Below, in pieces: positions 7,341-15,550 of a stretch of 44,740 bases of DNA. Source of the DNA: a virus; the IMG/VR virus record IMGVR_UViG_3300042520_001052, positions 1-44,740 of that record; one strand, given 5' to 3'. Position numbers and translations under genes: made by a program. Each line of letters starts with the position of its first letter. Positions within the stretch are counted from its first letter, which is position 1. Under the pieces are notes generated by a model, which ran no database searches, was not told the DNA's origin, and saw only the letters and a list, made by a program, of their open reading frames with translations.

Positions 7341-8801
7341 CTAGGCTACAACAGTACCGGCAGGGCCGACAGCTTGTCTAATGTTAGTCATAACACCACA
7401 ACCTGCTGGGTTCTTGTTCATAATTGTCAATTCAGACAACAACGAACCACCCACAGCGTCAATAGCATTATCAACAGCAGTACCAGCTTGGTTGTATTCT
7501 TCAGATTTAGTCTTACGGCCAATCATGTAAGCGATACTGATAGCTGAGATATCAACAGTAATAGCCAGAGTTTGCCAGAAGAAGTTGGTATTAAGCAATG
7601 GATGCTCGATAACAATTAAGTCACCACGAGTCAGATGCAAGCGGCTGAAACGCAAGCCCCACTCAGTTTTACCGTTTTCCATGAAGTATGTAGCATTAGC
7701 ACGTGCCAATCTGTTAAGAACAGTATGAGCAGTACGACCTACGAATACAACACGTTCCAGAGCAGAACCTGGGTCATAAGACATATCGAATTGAGCATTA
7801 GCCCAGTCTTCCAAGTCACCCATGCTAAGAGCGCCAGCAGTAGGAGTGCCAGAAATGGAGCTATTGGCAGTCTTAATGTTAGCAGTAGAATCTTGTCCTG
7901 GTAAGAACAGTGATGCAGCTTGTGAATCCTTGATTTGAGCAATCAAGCCATTCATGGTGCGGCCTTGGTAGTTAGCAGAACCGCTAGTGATACCAGAAAC
8001 GATAGCACCCTTACCAAAGATCATGGATGCTTCAATATCTTTAGCATGGTATTGAGCACACTCATTGCGAGATTTAGCAATGTTAGTATCACCTACCAGG
8101 TTTTGGATAGCAGCAACAGTACCAGAGACAGCCCAAGCATTACGGAAAATCTGTGTGTAGTTGACAACACGAATTTCTTTAGTCAGAACTGAGTTAGGTC
8201 TGGTGCTAGCATCAGCAAAAGCATTACCGATATGCACGAATACTGGTGCCAAGTTAGCGGTAGCAGTGTAGGCAGTACCTTGACCGGCAATACCAGTACC
8301 AGCAGAGTCACCGATGTTACGGGCAACAGTGATGTTAGTGCCAGATACAGCTGTTACTTGAATAATCTCGCCAGCCAATGTGGTATCAACCGAGGAGAAT
8401 ACGTTGGTGCTAGTATTGTAGTAACCAATGAATTTATACAAGCTATTAGGAATAGCCAATGCAGCAGAAGCAGCGTCAACAGCAACAACAGTAGTAGCTA
8501 CGTTAGTAATAGCTGTGTTGACAGCAGCTTGGAATAAAGGAAATACCAATACTTTGCTGTAGAAACCATGCTCGATCTGGGTAGCAGTTTCTTCTTTCAA
8601 GCGAGCTGATAAGCCGAAAAGAGTTGCATCACCTTTAGGCAGCAGATACTGCACCATAGTGGCAAATGACTTTTTGACCAAATCAGAGTTAATAGCAGGG
8701 GTAGCGGTAGGATAACCGCCAATGTCAAAAGCGCCGCCGCCAGAGTTAGACAATTGTGGAGAGCCTGAAAAGCCAGGATTAAAAGGGCCATAGTTAGCCA
8801 T
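7341..8801 (-). CDS. Major capsid protein
   Basis: A 486-aa protein placed directly after the scaffold gene, as in most tailed phages. The N-terminal 30 residues are Gly/Ser/Pro-rich. The block at about residues 40-90 contains VKKSFATMVQYLLPKG, LFGLSARL and EHGFYSK, a pattern I associate with the DUF5309 / SU10-type major head protein family. A Thr/Val/Ala-rich beta region follows (about 95-200), then a helical region with RNECAQYHAKDIE and a C-terminal domain with ERVVFVGRTAHT. Codon use differs slightly from neighbours (more regular CAA, GCA and AAC), as expected of the most highly expressed gene. The start is the ATG at 8801. Confidence 0.85.
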   Translation of the reverse strand: MANYGPFNPGFSGSPQLSNSGGGAFDIGGYPTATPAINSDLVKKSFATMVQYLLPKGDATLFGLSARLKEETATQIEHGFYSKVLVFPLFQAAVNTAITNVATTVVAVDAASAALAIPNSLYKFIGYYNTSTNVFSSVDTTLAGEIIQVTAVSGTNITVARNIGDSAGTGIAGQGTAYTATANLAPVFVHIGNAFADASTRPNSVLTKEIRVVNYTQIFRNAWAVSGTVAAIQNLVGDTNIAKSRNECAQYHAKDIEASMIFGKGAIVSGITSGSANYQGRTMNGLIAQIKDSQAASLFLPGQDSTANIKTANSSISGTPTAGALSMGDLEDWANAQFDMSYDPGSALERVVFVGRTAHTVLNRLARANATYFMENGKTEWGLRFSRLHLTRGDLIVIEHPLLNTNFFWQTLAITVDISAISIAYMIGRKTKSEEYNQAGTAVDNAIDAVGGSLLSELTIMNKNPAGCGVMTNIRQAVGPAGTVVA

Positions 8802-8832
8802 AATATTTACCTCGATAAGTTATTAATAAGAG

Positions 8833-9549
8833 TTAAGATGGAAACTCAGTGCTAAGCCAAGCGGCCCAGTCCTGTTCTTGTTGGGTATTAGCAATAGTAT
8901 TAGAATAGCCTGCGGGAGCATTAGCTTTCTTCACCATACCAGGATTAAATGCCTCACCAGCTTTTTCTAAGTACTGGTTAAGCATCTTATTGAGATCAGC
9001 TTGCGAAGCATTAGGGAACTTAGCAATGATTTGTGATTGGGCTGCTTTTACTATTGGGGCAAAAGCTGGGTTTGATAGTGCTGGGTTAGTGGCAGTAACA
9101 TTCTCCGCCAGACCCATGGATTTAATGGTACGTTGAATCTTTTCATCCATACTTGCTTCAGTACTCTTAACAGCAGCTTCAATAAGCTTAGTGGTGGCTA
9201 CTGCATTTTGTTGGTAGCTCATTCTGTTAACAGCATTAAGGGCTTCCATAGTAGCGGTAACTGCGTCCTCACCACCCATAGCAAGACGTTGGCGGATTTC
9301 AGGAGTAACAGCTTGTGAGTAATCAATCTTACCAGCAATCTCTGCTAACTGCGCAGGATCTAAGTTGAAATTGATACCACCTTGGCTACCTTGTTTGTCA
9401 TCATTCTGCCATAAGGTTTCAAATGGGTCAGGTTGTGCGGCTGGCGCAGCAGGAGCTGGATTCTCAACAGGAGCAGCAACAGCAGGAGCTGGTTGTGTGG
9501 CCGCTTGTTGTTGTGTTGATGATGGAAAGATTTTATCTAAAAATGACAT
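8833..9549 (-). CDS. Scaffolding protein
   Basis: A 238-aa protein immediately before the capsid gene. Residues 10-45 are a Pro/Ala/Gln-rich disordered stretch, followed by an acidic Asp/Gln/Asn segment and then mostly helical sequence to the end, with a hydrophilic C-terminus (EQDWAAWLSTEFPS). This composition, length and position are typical of podovirus scaffolds, which guide procapsid assembly and then leave. Catalytic motifs (serine protease type) were not seen, so a fused protease is unlikely. Confidence 0.75.
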   Translation of the reverse strand: MSFLDKIFPSSTQQQAATQPAPAVAAPVENPAPAAPAAQPDPFETLWQNDDKQGSQGGINFNLDPAQLAEIAGKIDYSQAVTPEIRQRLAMGGEDAVTATMEALNAVNRMSYQQNAVATTKLIEAAVKSTEASMDEKIQRTIKSMGLAENVTATNPALSNPAFAPIVKAAQSQIIAKFPNASQADLNKMLNQYLEKAGEAFNPGMVKKANAPAGYSNTIANTQQEQDWAAWLSTEFPS

Positions 9550-9561
9550 GGCTATGATTCC

Positions 9562-9828
9562 TTATTCCTCAGTTGTTAGTATTGATGCTACTGCATCGGC
9601 TCTTTGAAGCATATATTGTAACATGGTTAGCTGGCCCTTGATAGCAGCATCTTCTAAGAGGCTCTTACCAGGATTGGCTAAATCATGTATAATATTAGCT
9701 CGTTTCATTGCGCACTCAGCAATATCATTCTGTATTACTGCACGCTGTTCTGCTGTCAGATGGTAGCCTGCTTGCTGCTCTTCATCTGATAACAAGAATT
9801 GGGTAAAACTATTAATCTGTATCTGCAT
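9562..9828 (-). CDS. Hypothetical small late protein, 88 aa
   Basis: The frame could start at 9870, but the ATG at 9828 (protein starting MQIQINSF) is preferred because the longer form would overlap the zinc-ribbon gene upstream by 59 bases. The preferred start leaves a 17-base overlap, although its ribosome site is weak. The protein is mostly helical with an acidic N-terminal part (SDEEQQAG) and ends just before the scaffold gene. No family was recognised. Its position between portal and scaffold suggests a head-assembly role, which is only a guess. Confidence 0.6.
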   Translation of the reverse strand: MQIQINSFTQFLLSDEEQQAGYHLTAEQRAVIQNDIAECAMKRANIIHDLANPGKSLLEDAAIKGQLTMLQYMLQRADAVASILTTEE

Positions 9829-9979
9829 CAATCTTACTCGCTTTATTAAATTGAGTGTGAATAAAACCACAATGAGGACAAGTCATGTTATGTAATGGTT
9901 TCCAATCACCTATAGTCCACCACTTATTACACACAGTGCACCTGAAGTGGGTTAATGTCTCTACGCTATATAGTATCAT
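9812..9979 (-). CDS. Small zinc-ribbon protein, 55 aa
   Basis: A short gene on the minus strand starting at the ATG at 9979 (GAGTGAG upstream) and ending at TAA 9812. It carries two CxxC knuckles: residues 14-17 (CTVC) and 34-37 (CPHC), with WW between them. Four cysteines in this spacing make a zinc ribbon likely. The gene overlaps the next one by 17 bases. Zinc ribbons of this size in phages bind nucleic acid or protein partners, and the role here is unknown. A second, unrelated zinc ribbon is encoded at 35553-35699. Confidence 0.65.
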   Translation of the reverse strand: MILYSVETLTHFRCTVCNKWWTIGDWKPLHNMTCPHCGFIHTQFNKASKIDADTD

Positions 9980-10023
9980 TATTGCTCACTCTGTTACTAT
10001 TATTTTATTGCCAGCCTTCATTC

Positions 10024-10195
10024 AAAACCCGACCCGAAATACTATAACGCCTGCCGGCATCCGCTATCAATGGACGCTACGCTCAGTCCTCGAAAAACCA
10101 TGCTTCGCTACGCTCGCATTATTAGTTTTTCTCCGGGCTGCCATTGACATCGGTGCCTAGGCCGGCTTTGGCGTTTCGGGTCAAGGTCGGGTTTT
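10024..10195. repeat. Nested inverted-repeat element, about 172 bp
   Basis: The outer arms are AAAACCCGACCCGAAA at 10024-10039 and TTTCGGGTC...GGTCGGGTTTT at 10174-10194; they pair except for a 6-base insertion on the right. Inside these, ACGCC/GCCGGC (10047-10058) pairs with GCCGGC/GGCGT (10161-10174). TCAATGG (10067-10073) pairs with CCATTGA (10140-10146), and GAAAAAC (10092-10098) with GTTTTTC (10125-10131). Two small hairpins, GGAC/GTCC (10072-10089) and ATGC/GCAT (10100-10119), both carry GCTACGCTC in the loop. The element is more GC-rich than its surroundings. It could be a mobile palindromic element, an integron-attC-like fold, or a structured RNA in the late mRNA. No coding frame was found in 9980-10206. 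Confidence 0.75.
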
Positions 10196-10206
10196 TTCGC
10201 TCCCAC

Positions 10207-10410
10207 TCAGTCTGGCCCTGATTCTAATGTCTCATCAACATAACCGCTATCAGCTTCATGCCAACCTTTCTCCCACCACTTATGTAAGCCAATAACTCTC
10301 TCAGTCACAAAAGGATTAGAGGTTATTGGCTCCCCGTTAGTAGCAGCTTTGTATCCAAGGTTATAGGCTTTATCAGCATTATGCTTGGCACTACTACTTT
10401 GCTTTTTCAC
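10207..10410 (-). CDS. Ribosome modulation factor-like protein, 67 aa
   Basis: The pattern A-x3-GY-x-A-x3-G, then NPF, then W-x3-GW-x-EA matches the ribosome modulation factor (RMF)/CrpP family, which in bacteria binds the 30S subunit and dimerises ribosomes in stationary phase. Residues about 15-53 cover this motif; the basic N-terminus (MKKQSSSAKH) is also family-like, and the C-terminus is acidic. It overlaps the portal gene by four bases (ATGA-type). Phage-encoded members exist, and their function in infection is not established. The family call is based on motif reading only. Confidence 0.55.
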   Translation of the reverse strand: MKKQSSSAKHNADKAYNLGYKAATNGEPITSNPFVTERVIGLHKWWEKGWHEADSGYVDETLESGPD

Positions 10411-12455
10411 ATTGGCTCCTGCTGCTCTTGTGGCTGCTCACCTCCTGGCATACCAGCTTCCATAATCTGCTGTATCAGACTCTCTTGCTTCTCCTCTTGC
10501 TCACCAGACTTGTCAGCAACAGTGCCATCAGGATTAAGACCATAGTCAGCAGGTACTGGTTGAGGAGGAAATTGCTGTGCAGAGGCTTGCGGATTAGCTT
10601 TCACTATCTGGGCTACTGTTGCTTGCCATTGCATTTGAGCTTGCTCGAACATAAGTTGCTCTTTAGGTTTCTCGAATTCCTTAATGTCAGCACCTTGCAA
10701 CTTAATCATATAGGAGAAAAGACCAGCTACATTATAACCTGATTGCAATTGCTGGCTACTGCCTATGATTTGCAACGCTGTCTGCCACACATCCGCATGC
10801 ATCTCAGTATTAGCTGGGATAGCACCATCAGTAATCTTGAATTCCCACACAGCTTGTCTCAGCATTAGCGGGTCAACAATCACCTCGTTATCAGTATCAG
10901 CATAATAGAGGGATTCATTACCTTGGTATTGCATGATATTGATACCAAGAATGTGCTTAGCTGGGGTGAAGAACTGATCTTCAAGCACAATAGCTGCTGA
11001 CTTAGGCTTGCTATCAGCATTAGACATTACATCCTGGTATTCACTAAGAGTCTTGTTACCTTTCTGGAACTGACCTCTTTGCGCTTTATTCTGGCCTGCA
11101 AGTTGGTCCGCCATCTGTCCTATTAACTGAGTCTCTTGCAAGCTGATACTGGCTTGGTCATCACTAAATGGTATTGGCCAGTAGATTTCATTAAGAGGCA
11201 CACCTTGATAGGCAGCAGGCTTAATAGGAATCTTAGCAGTAGGATTCTTACTATTAATATTCTTTTCATCCACATAAAGAGGATTGAATAAGCCTTTATC
11301 ACTAATAGCTCTACGTCTTGAAGCCATTACTGAGTTCATAAGAGCAGATGCCACCTGTTGGAATGGCTTCATATTTGCTGCTAATGACTTAGTTTGATAC
11401 TTAATGCCATCATCATTGGGGCAAGCAAATAGCACTGGTATCATCTCATGAGCATTAGTTTGGCGCTCAATATAAATGATAGTGCTGAAATTGACTATTA
11501 GGAACTTCCATACTTGAGGAGTATTAGGTTGTGGTGCCTGAATACCGAAATCAGCAGGAAGGATACGAGCATACAAGGTGGTAATAATATAGAGACCCTT
11601 ATAAGCTATTCCGCTATTATTCTGCAATCCTGCCCAAGAGAACCAATCCATACCTTGTGTTAATGACTGCACAGCAGTAAGAGCTTCTGGGTTCACTTGC
11701 GGCACATAGTATTCAGTAAGCATAGTGCCAGAATTAAGTGCAGCATTGATATTAGGGATAATAGCATCCTCACCAAGTTCCGCTATTATCTGCTTAATGC
11801 GATTCCTAGATACTAGTTCATGGTAGCCTGCATACTCACCTTTAGTGGCAACATCTTGTGGTAACACTGTGGTATCCCAAAATGTATTATAGAGGTCAAG
11901 GCGCTTAATGCTGTTACCTTCCCAGATAATATTCCTAGGCTTACCTTCTTTGCTACTGAATTTGAGATCAGTCTCGATGAGAGCAGTATTAGCTTTAGTC
12001 CAGGATACCTCACAAGCACCAAGACCGTATTTACCACAATCCCTGAAGAACTTTATCAGCTCAGATTTCCAACGACCTTTGCGCGCCTGCTTATCTAATA
12101 GCGCATTCATCTGCAATGCAGCATCAGCATACTTAGGTGGTGCTACTACTGGAAATACAGGAGTCTGCGAACAGAATACTTCAGTCATGAACGCTGTCCA
12201 GGAATCAACTTGGTCAGCTACTATTGGCACTGTCACATCTTGGAAGCGACTAGCATCACCTAAGTTATTAGCAAGGCGGGCACGCTGATGTTCCTCTCCT
12301 CTGTTATTCTCCCGATAATATTCTCTATCAGCAGATTCAAGTACCTGCCTAATGGTATAGAAATAAGTCCACCGGGTTCTGATATTCCACATATAGGATA
12401 CCAGAGCTGCTTGCGATTCCTTTGATATTTTTAGTATTGTCTGGCTTGAGGCCAT
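10407..12455 (-). CDS. Portal protein
   Basis: A 682-aa protein two genes downstream of the large terminase. The N-terminal helical region (ADREYYRENNRGEEHQRAR) is typical of podovirus portals, followed by an alpha/beta core with the CGKYGLGACEVSW segment and an aromatic-rich wing. There are long helices near 420-460 and a Gln/Pro/Glu-rich disordered tail from about residue 600 (QQFPPQPVP, GGEQPQEQQEP). Twelve copies would form the DNA entry ring and connect to TerL and the adaptor. Length and order TerL-portal-scaffold-capsid support the call. Confidence 0.85.
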   Translation of the reverse strand: MASSQTILKISKESQAALVSYMWNIRTRWTYFYTIRQVLESADREYYRENNRGEEHQRARLANNLGDASRFQDVTVPIVADQVDSWTAFMTEVFCSQTPVFPVVAPPKYADAALQMNALLDKQARKGRWKSELIKFFRDCGKYGLGACEVSWTKANTALIETDLKFSSKEGKPRNIIWEGNSIKRLDLYNTFWDTTVLPQDVATKGEYAGYHELVSRNRIKQIIAELGEDAIIPNINAALNSGTMLTEYYVPQVNPEALTAVQSLTQGMDWFSWAGLQNNSGIAYKGLYIITTLYARILPADFGIQAPQPNTPQVWKFLIVNFSTIIYIERQTNAHEMIPVLFACPNDDGIKYQTKSLAANMKPFQQVASALMNSVMASRRRAISDKGLFNPLYVDEKNINSKNPTAKIPIKPAAYQGVPLNEIYWPIPFSDDQASISLQETQLIGQMADQLAGQNKAQRGQFQKGNKTLSEYQDVMSNADSKPKSAAIVLEDQFFTPAKHILGINIMQYQGNESLYYADTDNEVIVDPLMLRQAVWEFKITDGAIPANTEMHADVWQTALQIIGSSQQLQSGYNVAGLFSYMIKLQGADIKEFEKPKEQLMFEQAQMQWQATVAQIVKANPQASAQQFPPQPVPADYGLNPDGTVADKSGEQEEKQESLIQQIMEAGMPGGEQPQEQQEPM

Positions 12456-12709
12456 TAGCTTCTCCTAGTATAAGTTACTGCGTTATTGGGGCCAAGCTTC
12501 CACTCATACCTGGGAGTAAGTTGGTGTGATTCTATCTCATCGAATAGAGTAGAGCAGCCATGTATTGTCATTGTGTCGGTAGCATAGTTAATGGTAATAC
12601 CATTAACCGCTAGCTGTGACTGAAGCCTTAGCAGAATACTGGGACTAGCTTTGGCGGCCTCTGCACTAACTTCCACGCAACCTCTTCTATTTAGTATTGG
12701 GTCTGGCAC
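12455..12709 (-). CDS. Hypothetical protein between terminase and portal, 84 aa
   Basis: A small protein whose stop overlaps the portal start (TAATG at 12455). It begins MPDPILNRRGC, has a helical segment near 15-35 (AAKASPSILLRLQ) and a beta-like C-terminal half (TPRYEWKLGPNNAVTYTR). Genes in this position in other podoviruses are often small conserved proteins of unknown role. No family was recognised. Translational coupling with the portal is likely. Confidence 0.6.
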   Translation of the reverse strand: MPDPILNRRGCVEVSAEAAKASPSILLRLQSQLAVNGITINYATDTMTIHGCSTLFDEIESHQLTPRYEWKLGPNNAVTYTRRS

Positions 12710-12723
12710 TTATTATCTCCAAG

Positions 12724-14223
12724 TTAAAATTCACAAGTTTCCTCCAATTCCCATACTTCATTGCTATCACCAGAAGCCATCATGTTATGAATGGTAATCT
12801 TATGACTAAATTCAGTAAGAACTTTAGGGATATAGGTAATACAGTCTAAGATACCATCCACATTGTTGGTCTTAAGAGCATTGAAATCTATTATCTGCCT
12901 ACTAGCTAATGGCCAAGCATCTGGATGTATTAGTATCTCTCCTGTAGTCAGGGATTTAAACATATCCAGGATTCTGCTATTCTTACTGCGGCTGCCGGAA
13001 TATATAGGTTCTACTGCTAGTTCATATAAGCCTAGTCTTACTCTATACTTGTCCATCCAGAACTTAAGTGAGTATTGGTAAGCATTAGCCTCAATACAGA
13101 TAAGGCTGCATCCCCATTGCATAGCAGCCCTCAATGACCTAGTAATAGTTTCTTCAGGAGAATAGCGGCCCTCATCAAGAACTCGCACAACTGGCTTACC
13201 AGCAATGATGCAATTGACACTAATTGTTACACTATCGCTATTAGTCTTATCATTAGATGGGTCAATGATAATGAAGTTGCCAGCACTTATCTCATCCTCT
13301 CCGAAAGGGTAGGTAGGAATCTTACTGATATCAATGTTATTATTAGCATTAGCTGTCTCATCATTAAGCACTTCAGCATAGAAGATTTCAGGATGGCCTG
13401 AATTAGCATCATTACGGTATTCATCTAATAGCTGCTTAAGAGGTTTCAAGTCCTCCCACAAGCTGGTTCCGTCAGCAAGGATGCCACCAACAATGAACTT
13501 AATCCACTCAGTATTATGCTTGAGATTCCTTAATATACTGTGAGGAGTGGGATACATATTAGCTAAAAAGATATAGAGACAGCCTTTGTGGCTAGCAGCT
13601 TTCATAGCAGTTCCTAACATCCATTGTTGTATTGAGCTGCTTACCAATTCACTATCAGCATCCTCTCTTGTCTGTATGTCATCGAATACCATAACATCAG
13701 GACGTTGATGCTTAATGTTAAGACCACGAACAGAGCCACCTTGACCGATAGCAGTAAGTACAATATTCCTTCCCTTAAAACCAAAGCGTTTCTGCTCTTG
13801 TGTATCCTTCTCAATACCAACACGCCAGTCACCAAAAAGGGCAGTAATATTATTCTCATCAAGCATATCAGCAATGTCACTGATAATATTCTGAGCATGA
13901 GTGGCGGTGGAGCAGATGACAGCAATATGAGTCTTATTAGTAAAGATGATCATCCATAGGATTGCTAGTTTTACTAAAGAGGTCTTAGCAAAACCACGAG
14001 GAAAACCTACTGCTATCTTACTAAAGTCCCTATGACGCTGACTATAGTCTTGCAATAGCTGCCATATAATATGATAGGTTTCAGGATAGGAGTATTCGGT
14101 AACAAGGGGCAAAGCCAGCATAGCAAAGAAGTCAAGGTCTTGTCTGGCTAGTTCATATGCTTGCTGGTGGTCAAGAGCTGTCTGACCTACCTCTTGGTAA
14201 AGGGATGGGAGTTGGCTGCTCAT
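12724..14223 (-). CDS. terL: Large terminase subunit (packaging ATPase/nuclease)
   Basis: A 499-aa protein. Walker A is GFPRGFAKTS (residues 73-82) and Walker B is VMVFDD (177-182), with STATHA (105-110) as a candidate coupling motif. The C-terminal nuclease domain has acidic residues D321 (IIIDPSND), E378 (CIEAN) and D460 (GILDCITY), arranged as in the RNase H-like nuclease of terminases. It cuts concatemeric DNA and drives translocation into procapsids. It precedes the portal and follows two small overlapping genes and TerS. The start at 14223 is preferred, although the ribosome site is weak. The family of packaging strategy (headful or cohesive) cannot be read from this alone. Confidence 0.93.
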   Translation of the reverse strand: MSSQLPSLYQEVGQTALDHQQAYELARQDLDFFAMLALPLVTEYSYPETYHIIWQLLQDYSQRHRDFSKIAVGFPRGFAKTSLVKLAILWMIIFTNKTHIAVICSTATHAQNIISDIADMLDENNITALFGDWRVGIEKDTQEQKRFGFKGRNIVLTAIGQGGSVRGLNIKHQRPDVMVFDDIQTREDADSELVSSSIQQWMLGTAMKAASHKGCLYIFLANMYPTPHSILRNLKHNTEWIKFIVGGILADGTSLWEDLKPLKQLLDEYRNDANSGHPEIFYAEVLNDETANANNNIDISKIPTYPFGEDEISAGNFIIIDPSNDKTNSDSVTISVNCIIAGKPVVRVLDEGRYSPEETITRSLRAAMQWGCSLICIEANAYQYSLKFWMDKYRVRLGLYELAVEPIYSGSRSKNSRILDMFKSLTTGEILIHPDAWPLASRQIIDFNALKTNNVDGILDCITYIPKVLTEFSHKITIHNMMASGDSNEVWELEETCEF

Positions 14224-14235
14224 TTGATTTGGTTC

Positions 14236-14406
14236 CTATTTCCTGTTTCCGATAAGCCTATTAGTAACCAAGGTGGCAATCTCAGCAATGGCTCTTATGG
14301 GTCTTGATACAGAGCTGATAGCATCTCTCGTTACGTTGACCGTAGCAATGAGGTGAGATGCTGCCGCTGGCTTCTGACTATTATCATTGCTCTTATCAGG
14401 CTGCAT
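14236..14406 (-). CDS. Small hypothetical protein upstream of terL, 56 aa
   Basis: ATG at 14406 with GAGAG upstream, TAG at 14236, 12 bases before the terL start. The protein has a hydrophilic, Asn/Ser-rich N-terminus (QPDKSNDNS) and a helical amphipathic part (RPIRAIAEIATLVTNRLIG). Its start overlaps the end of a 32-aa frame. The compact spacing in the late operon supports a real gene, but no family was recognised. Confidence 0.5.
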   Translation of the reverse strand: MQPDKSNDNSQKPAAASHLIATVNVTRDAISSVSRPIRAIAEIATLVTNRLIGNRK

Positions 14407-14494
14407 ATTGCTCTCTCATAGCCATTAGCATAGCCAAAGCAGCACTATTCATAGCTTTCTGAGCAGGGTGGCCAGTAGATTTGCGGCTATTCAT
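14396..14494 (-). CDS. Possible mini-gene, 32 aa, between terS and the 56-aa gene
   Basis: ATG at 14494 overlaps the stop of terS, and the TGA at 14396 overlaps the start of the 56-aa gene, so the three frames form a chain of short overlaps. The product starts MNSRKSTGHPAQKAMNS and is followed by a Met/Ala-rich helix. With only 32 codons this is weak evidence, but without it 80 bases of this compact operon would be untranslated. Confidence 0.35.
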   Translation of the reverse strand: MNSRKSTGHPAQKAMNSAALAMLMAMREQYAA

Positions 14495-15074
14495 AATAGG
14501 CAATCTTACTTGATCTGTGACTTGAGTGTGTGAGTTTCTGTGTTGGGTCATTTGAGTGTTCATTACTTATTACCTCCAATTGAGAGGATTGCATAGTTAG
14601 TAGGTTCTTATCACCAGCTTGCACTATTTGGTTATTAATATCTTTAACATATCTTTGCATTAGCTGGGTTGGTAACATTAATTGTACCACAGTCTGATTA
14701 ACAGTTGTAATATTGTTATCACCGTTAGCGCCCCTTCTTTTGAGGCCATTAATAGCTACCAAGTTCCTGACTTTCTCAGTAGTAGTTTTAAATGCTAGCG
14801 GGTTGTTGTCAATATCACTTTCAATCTTGCCTAGTAACTTATCTTCAATAGCATCGTAACGTTTATCTCTTGCTGTTGCTTCTGTCAGATTAGCCAGCTT
14901 GTATTCTTGCACAGCCGCTTTGAAAGCATCATCAGATAGTAGTTGACTGATATAGCTGGGATCACATCCTATGGCTGAGGCTACTCTATGGGCTTCAATA
15001 CCTTGACCGAGCAATTTGCAAATTCGGCCTTGGATACCTTCAAATTCATGGGTTTGGGTGACTGGCTGGGTCAT
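14487..15074 (-). CDS. terS: Small terminase subunit
   Basis: A 195-aa protein with an N-terminal helix-turn-helix at about residues 30-50 (VASAIGCDPSYISQLL), a helical central oligomerisation region and a flexible Gln/Ser/His-rich C-terminus. This layout is that of small terminases, which recognise the packaging site and regulate TerL. It is the first gene of the minus-strand block. The ribosome site AAGGAG lies just before the ATG at 15074, and a candidate leftward promoter lies at 15119-15146. Confidence 0.75.
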   Translation of the reverse strand: MTQPVTQTHEFEGIQGRICKLLGQGIEAHRVASAIGCDPSYISQLLSDDAFKAAVQEYKLANLTEATARDKRYDAIEDKLLGKIESDIDNNPLAFKTTTEKVRNLVAINGLKRRGANGDNNITTVNQTVVQLMLPTQLMQRYVKDINNQIVQAGDKNLLTMQSSQLEVISNEHSNDPTQKLTHSSHRSSKIAYYE

Positions 15075-15118
15075 GGCGGCTCCTTTCTGACTAATTATTT
15101 TTTCTAAAGCATGTTGCT

Positions 15119-15146
15119 ATTATATATAAGGAATAGCTCCTGCCAG
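15119..15146 (-). promoter_or_regulatory. Candidate leftward sigma70-type promoter for the late block
   Basis: On the minus strand CTGGCA (15146-15141, four of six consensus bases) is followed after 16 bases by a perfect TATAAT (15124-15119). It would start transcription just upstream of terS. The -35 is weak, as expected for a promoter needing an activator. No phage RNA polymerase gene is seen, so host polymerase must read it. Confidence 0.45.
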
Positions 15147-15361
15147 GGGAGTGCGGCAGCCGAGTGGGAATCCCTAATACCAGTAACCTGAATCTTAATC
15201 TTAATACTAATAGCAATGGAGAAAAGCTTGCTGGAAAAGTTTAGGAAAATTTTGCTGGATCAATAGGAGGGGGAGCGGCGTCAGAACTAAAAAGGCTTTG
15301 GCCCCGGCCTATTATGTTATAACATTGCATGGTACTGGTTAAGTATTTTGCGATGCCTCAT

Positions 15362-15409
15362 TATGGTGCAGAATCACTAATATGGTGCATAGAATCACCA
15401 TTATGGTGC
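15362..15409 (+). repeat. Three TATGGTGC direct repeats
   Basis: Copies begin at 15362, 15381 and 15402. GAATCAC follows the first two (15371 and 15392). Spacing is 19 and 21 bases. These look like binding sites for a regulator or initiator in the divergent region. Confidence 0.65.
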
Positions 15410-15490
15410 GTGGCTTGGTATATTAGCTAATGATAATACTGGTAAACTATTGATAATACTAGGTTTATTTTGTTGCATGAGTTGGCATAG

Positions 15491-15524
15491 TGATTGCATT
15501 AGTATTAATGTAATCACGCAATCA
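15491..15524. promoter_or_regulatory. Operator-like inverted repeat upstream of the first early gene
   Basis: TGATTGC at 15491 pairs with GCAATCA at 15518, and CATTA/TAATG form an inner palindrome (15497-15510). A TTGGCA at 15482-15487 and TATTAA at 15503-15508 could be promoter boxes, but the spacing (15) is poor. The position just before the first plus-strand gene suggests early promoter control. Confidence 0.45.
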
Positions 15525-15550
15525 TCACTTTTAACCTTTGAGGCTATCAC

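Larger units (their letters stand above)
15075..15550. promoter_or_regulatory. Divergent control region between late and early blocks
   Basis: A 476-bp gap with no gene. It holds a candidate leftward promoter (15119-15146), the perfect 12-bp palindrome ATGTTATAACAT (15314-15325), three TATGGTGC repeats (15362, 15381, 15402) with GAATCAC between them, two TGATAATACT repeats exactly 20 bp apart (15431, 15451), and TGATTGC...GCAATCA (15491-15524) around CATTA/TAATG. Phasing near 20 bp, about two helical turns, suggests protein binding on one face. It lies between divergent operons, so it most likely switches early and late transcription. Confidence 0.7.

Noticed and set aside
8232-8537. Plus-strand frame of 101 codons within the capsid gene
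   Set aside because: Ser/Asn-rich shadow of a well-supported structural gene; no ribosome site.
15256-15312. Possible terminator hairpin (AGGC...GCCT) in the control region
   Set aside because: The stem is short and no T run follows on either strand.
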